From assembly GCA_001563995.1 (NCBI GenBank), contig LKMV01000035.1, positions 1 to 7,752 on the forward strand: DNA of 7,752 nt. Direction: 5' to 3'. Positions 6,478 through 7,752 of this stretch are shown here, piece by piece. A program made the position numbers and the translations under genes. The notes beneath the pieces are model-generated. The model worked only from the letters and a program-made list of their open reading frames with translations, was not told the origin of the DNA and did no database searches. How positions within the stretch are numbered: the first letter of the stretch is position 1; each line of letters starts with the position of its first letter. Source of the stretch: Nanohaloarchaea archaeon PL-Br10_U2g16 (lineage in GTDB: Archaea > Nanohalarchaeota > Nanosalinia > Nanosalinales > Nanosalinaceae).

Positions 6478-7263
6478 CTAAGAATCAACCTGTTCACTTT
6501 TTATTTTGAACGGGTTTTCCAGCTTTCTCCCCTTAAATCCAAGTATACCATCATAACCATCGTCAGACATCAGAATCGGATAAAAGTCTTCTTCAGCCTT
6601 TAAGCCTTCAGAACCGTTTTCAGCATACATCTCTCCTTCCTGGACCTTTTTAAAATTTTCAGCTAAAAATCTGTATTCTCCTTCCACAGTCTCGTACATC
6701 TCAAACAGTTCTAGATCCTTCTGAGGAACTTCTCCATCTAAGGCACCAAAGTAGGACATAAATTCAACCATTACTTCAAAAGCATTTTCAGCTGCCTCTT
6801 CAGTACCTTTTTCACCACATTCAACAGTTACCGCGTCCAAGTATTTTTCAATACTGTCCTCACCTAACGGCCGGACATCTACGGCTTTTCCTACCCCTAC
6901 AGATTTTACAAGATCCTCTTCAGCTCCGTTTACAAGACAGAAAAGCTCTTCAAAGTTCTCCATAGAGTGAAGCGTCAAACTCTTCATTCCTTCTAGCTCT
7001 TCGTAAAGCTGTTTCGCCAGCTGCGCCTCATGTAGTTTGCTTTCTGAATTACCGGGAAAACATCGGTTTAGATCCGTATCCAAAAATCTCTTGTCCTTCT
7101 CCATAGCTTTTTCATTCGCTATGATGAACTTTACAGGTTTTTCAAGCTCCAAATCTGTTTCCAAAAACCTTTCGATAGCTTCTTGCCCGCATTTCTCATC
7201 CCCGTGCATGCATGCAACTACTGCAAGTTCGGGTTCGCCCTCTCCTTTAATTTTTATCCGCAT
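6478..7263 (-). CDS. Succinylglutamate desuccinylase/aspartoacylase-family zinc hydrolase
   Basis: A 261-residue protein of the AstE/ASPA branch of the M14-like zinc carboxypeptidase superfamily, which hydrolyses N-acyl amino acids or related amides; the substrate here is unknown. Zinc ligands are visible: H20 and E23 in CMHGDE, and H99 in LTLHS. DLNRCFPG (64-71) is the substrate-binding signature and E148 in TVECG is the expected catalytic glutamate. The C-terminal 90 residues form the usual beta-rich cap. I start it at ATG 7261-7263 rather than the TTG just before, because this ATG overlaps the stop of the upstream gene (TGATG) and lies 7 bases after a near-perfect Shine-Dalgarno sequence. 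It is followed 2 bases later by trpS. No arginine-catabolic ast genes are nearby, so an arginine-degradation role is not supported; peptide or amide deacylation is an inference. Confidence 0.85.
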   Translation of the reverse strand: MRIKIKGEGEPELAVVACMHGDEKCGQEAIERFLETDLELEKPVKFIIANEKAMEKDKRFLDTDLNRCFPGNSESKLHEAQLAKQLYEELEGMKSLTLHSMENFEELFCLVNGAEEDLVKSVGVGKAVDVRPLGEDSIEKYLDAVTVECGEKGTEEAAENAFEVMVEFMSYFGALDGEVPQKDLELFEMYETVEGEYRFLAENFKKVQEGEMYAENGSEGLKAEEDFYPILMSDDGYDGILGFKGRKLENPFKIKSEQVDS

Positions 7264-7752
7264 CAAGGCCTCACCTCTTCTACTTTAAGATCATATTCCT
7301 GCTCAAACCTTTTTACAGATTCTCTGTATATATCTTCTACCTCTTCCTCCGAGATCTCTGCAGCAACTATAACCGCATCCCCTTCAAACGGCCTCATCCC
7401 CCTAGATTCCAGAAAACCTCTCCTTTCTCCATCGGAAAGATTTTCATACATCGAACCACCATAGTCACCGGTATAGGCTTCTTTCTGGATATAGCCATCC
7501 ATCTCATCAGCTCCTAACAGCTCAGCCACACCATGTACATGATCAAGTAGATAGTCAGAAGCTTCACCTCTGCTTGGACAAACATCAAATAGATTATCGG
7601 ATAAACCATACATGTCAGGATTCTGCGTCCTATATGTGAAAATCTCATCTCCCTCACAGAGCTCTTCAACACTTCTAGACAACATAATGCCTCCAAGCCC
7701 GTTCTGCTGAAAATCCTCGGAGACCGCTATTCCAACCTCGTATATAGTACCG
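7263..7752 (-). CDS. GNAT-family N-acetyltransferase (5' end outside window)
   Basis: The reading frame is open from the right edge to TGA at 7263-7265, giving 162 visible residues. The first ones read YEVGIAVSEDFQQNGLGG, which is GNAT motif A: a beta strand, V-x-x-x-x-Q, then the acetyl-CoA pyrophosphate-binding loop Q-x-N-G-L-G-G (15-21). The ATG at 7683-7685 falls inside this motif (GGIMLSRSVEE), so it is internal; the true start and the N-terminal half of the fold lie beyond the window. The C-terminal part (RRGFLESRGMRPFEGDAVIVAAEIS) fits the final GNAT strands, with an extra helix at the end. A long insertion of about 60 residues (TQNPDMYGLSDN to MYENLSD) separates motif A from them. The substrate is unknown. 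It is translationally coupled to the hydrolase gene by the TGATG overlap. Confidence 0.78.
   Translation of the reverse strand, partial: GTIYEVGIAVSEDFQQNGLGGIMLSRSVEELCEGDEIFTYRTQNPDMYGLSDNLFDVCPSRGEASDYLLDHVHGVAELLGADEMDGYIQKEAYTGDYGGSMYENLSDGERRGFLESRGMRPFEGDAVIVAAEISEEEVEDIYRESVKRFEQEYDLKVEEVRP
7271..7277 (-). promoter_or_regulatory. Strong Shine-Dalgarno site of the hydrolase gene
   Basis: On the minus strand GAGGTGA, a direct complement of the archaeal 16S rRNA tail, ends 7 bases before ATG 7263. It lies within the last codons of the GNAT gene. It decides the start of the hydrolase and contrasts with first genes in the window, which have no such site. Confidence 0.75.

Noticed and set aside
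7264..7266. TTG start giving the hydrolase one extra residue
   Set aside because: The ATG immediately after it has a well-placed Shine-Dalgarno site and the common TGATG overlap, so ATG is preferred.

Overview
The window reads as archaeal DNA, most likely from a salt-adapted DPANN lineage such as Nanohaloarchaeota. Its two aminoacyl-tRNA synthetases are of archaeal type, proteins are strongly Glu/Asp-rich, candidate TATA boxes sit 26-30 bases before start codons (short-leader or leaderless transcripts), and a Shine-Dalgarno sequence is obvious only inside an operon. The lineage is an inference from composition and gene style; there is no rRNA marker here.

Layout. Left (1-1693, minus strand): a SpoIIM/DUF95-family membrane protein followed by pheS (phenylalanyl-tRNA synthetase alpha), which starts at GTG 927 and runs off the left edge. 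Middle (1694-2163): a gene-poor spacer holding what look like toxin-antitoxin remains: a 23-codon stub resembling a ribbon-helix-helix antitoxin N-terminus (minus strand), a 45-bp stem-loop across its start codon, and the C-terminal end of a DUF3368/PIN-type toxin (plus strand). Centre (2164-5367, plus strand): one very large, acidic, AT-rich gene of 1067 codons that I cannot assign. It combines a beta-solenoid-like N-terminal repeat block, a long helical/charged middle and a distinct C-terminal module. Right (5372-7752, minus strand): a compact operon of a GNAT acetyltransferase (5' end beyond the window), a succinylglutamate desuccinylase/aspartoacylase-family zinc hydrolase and trpS (tryptophanyl-tRNA synthetase).

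The housekeeping genes all lie on the minus strand. The large plus-strand gene and the toxin-antitoxin debris together form an AT-rich accessory island between trpS and spoIIM-pheS. The large protein is the best candidate for something undescribed; its function cannot be read from sequence alone. The two synthetases charge tRNA with Trp and Phe, SpoIIM is a membrane protein of unknown archaeal role, and the zinc hydrolase and GNAT genes are translationally linked by a stop/start overlap.
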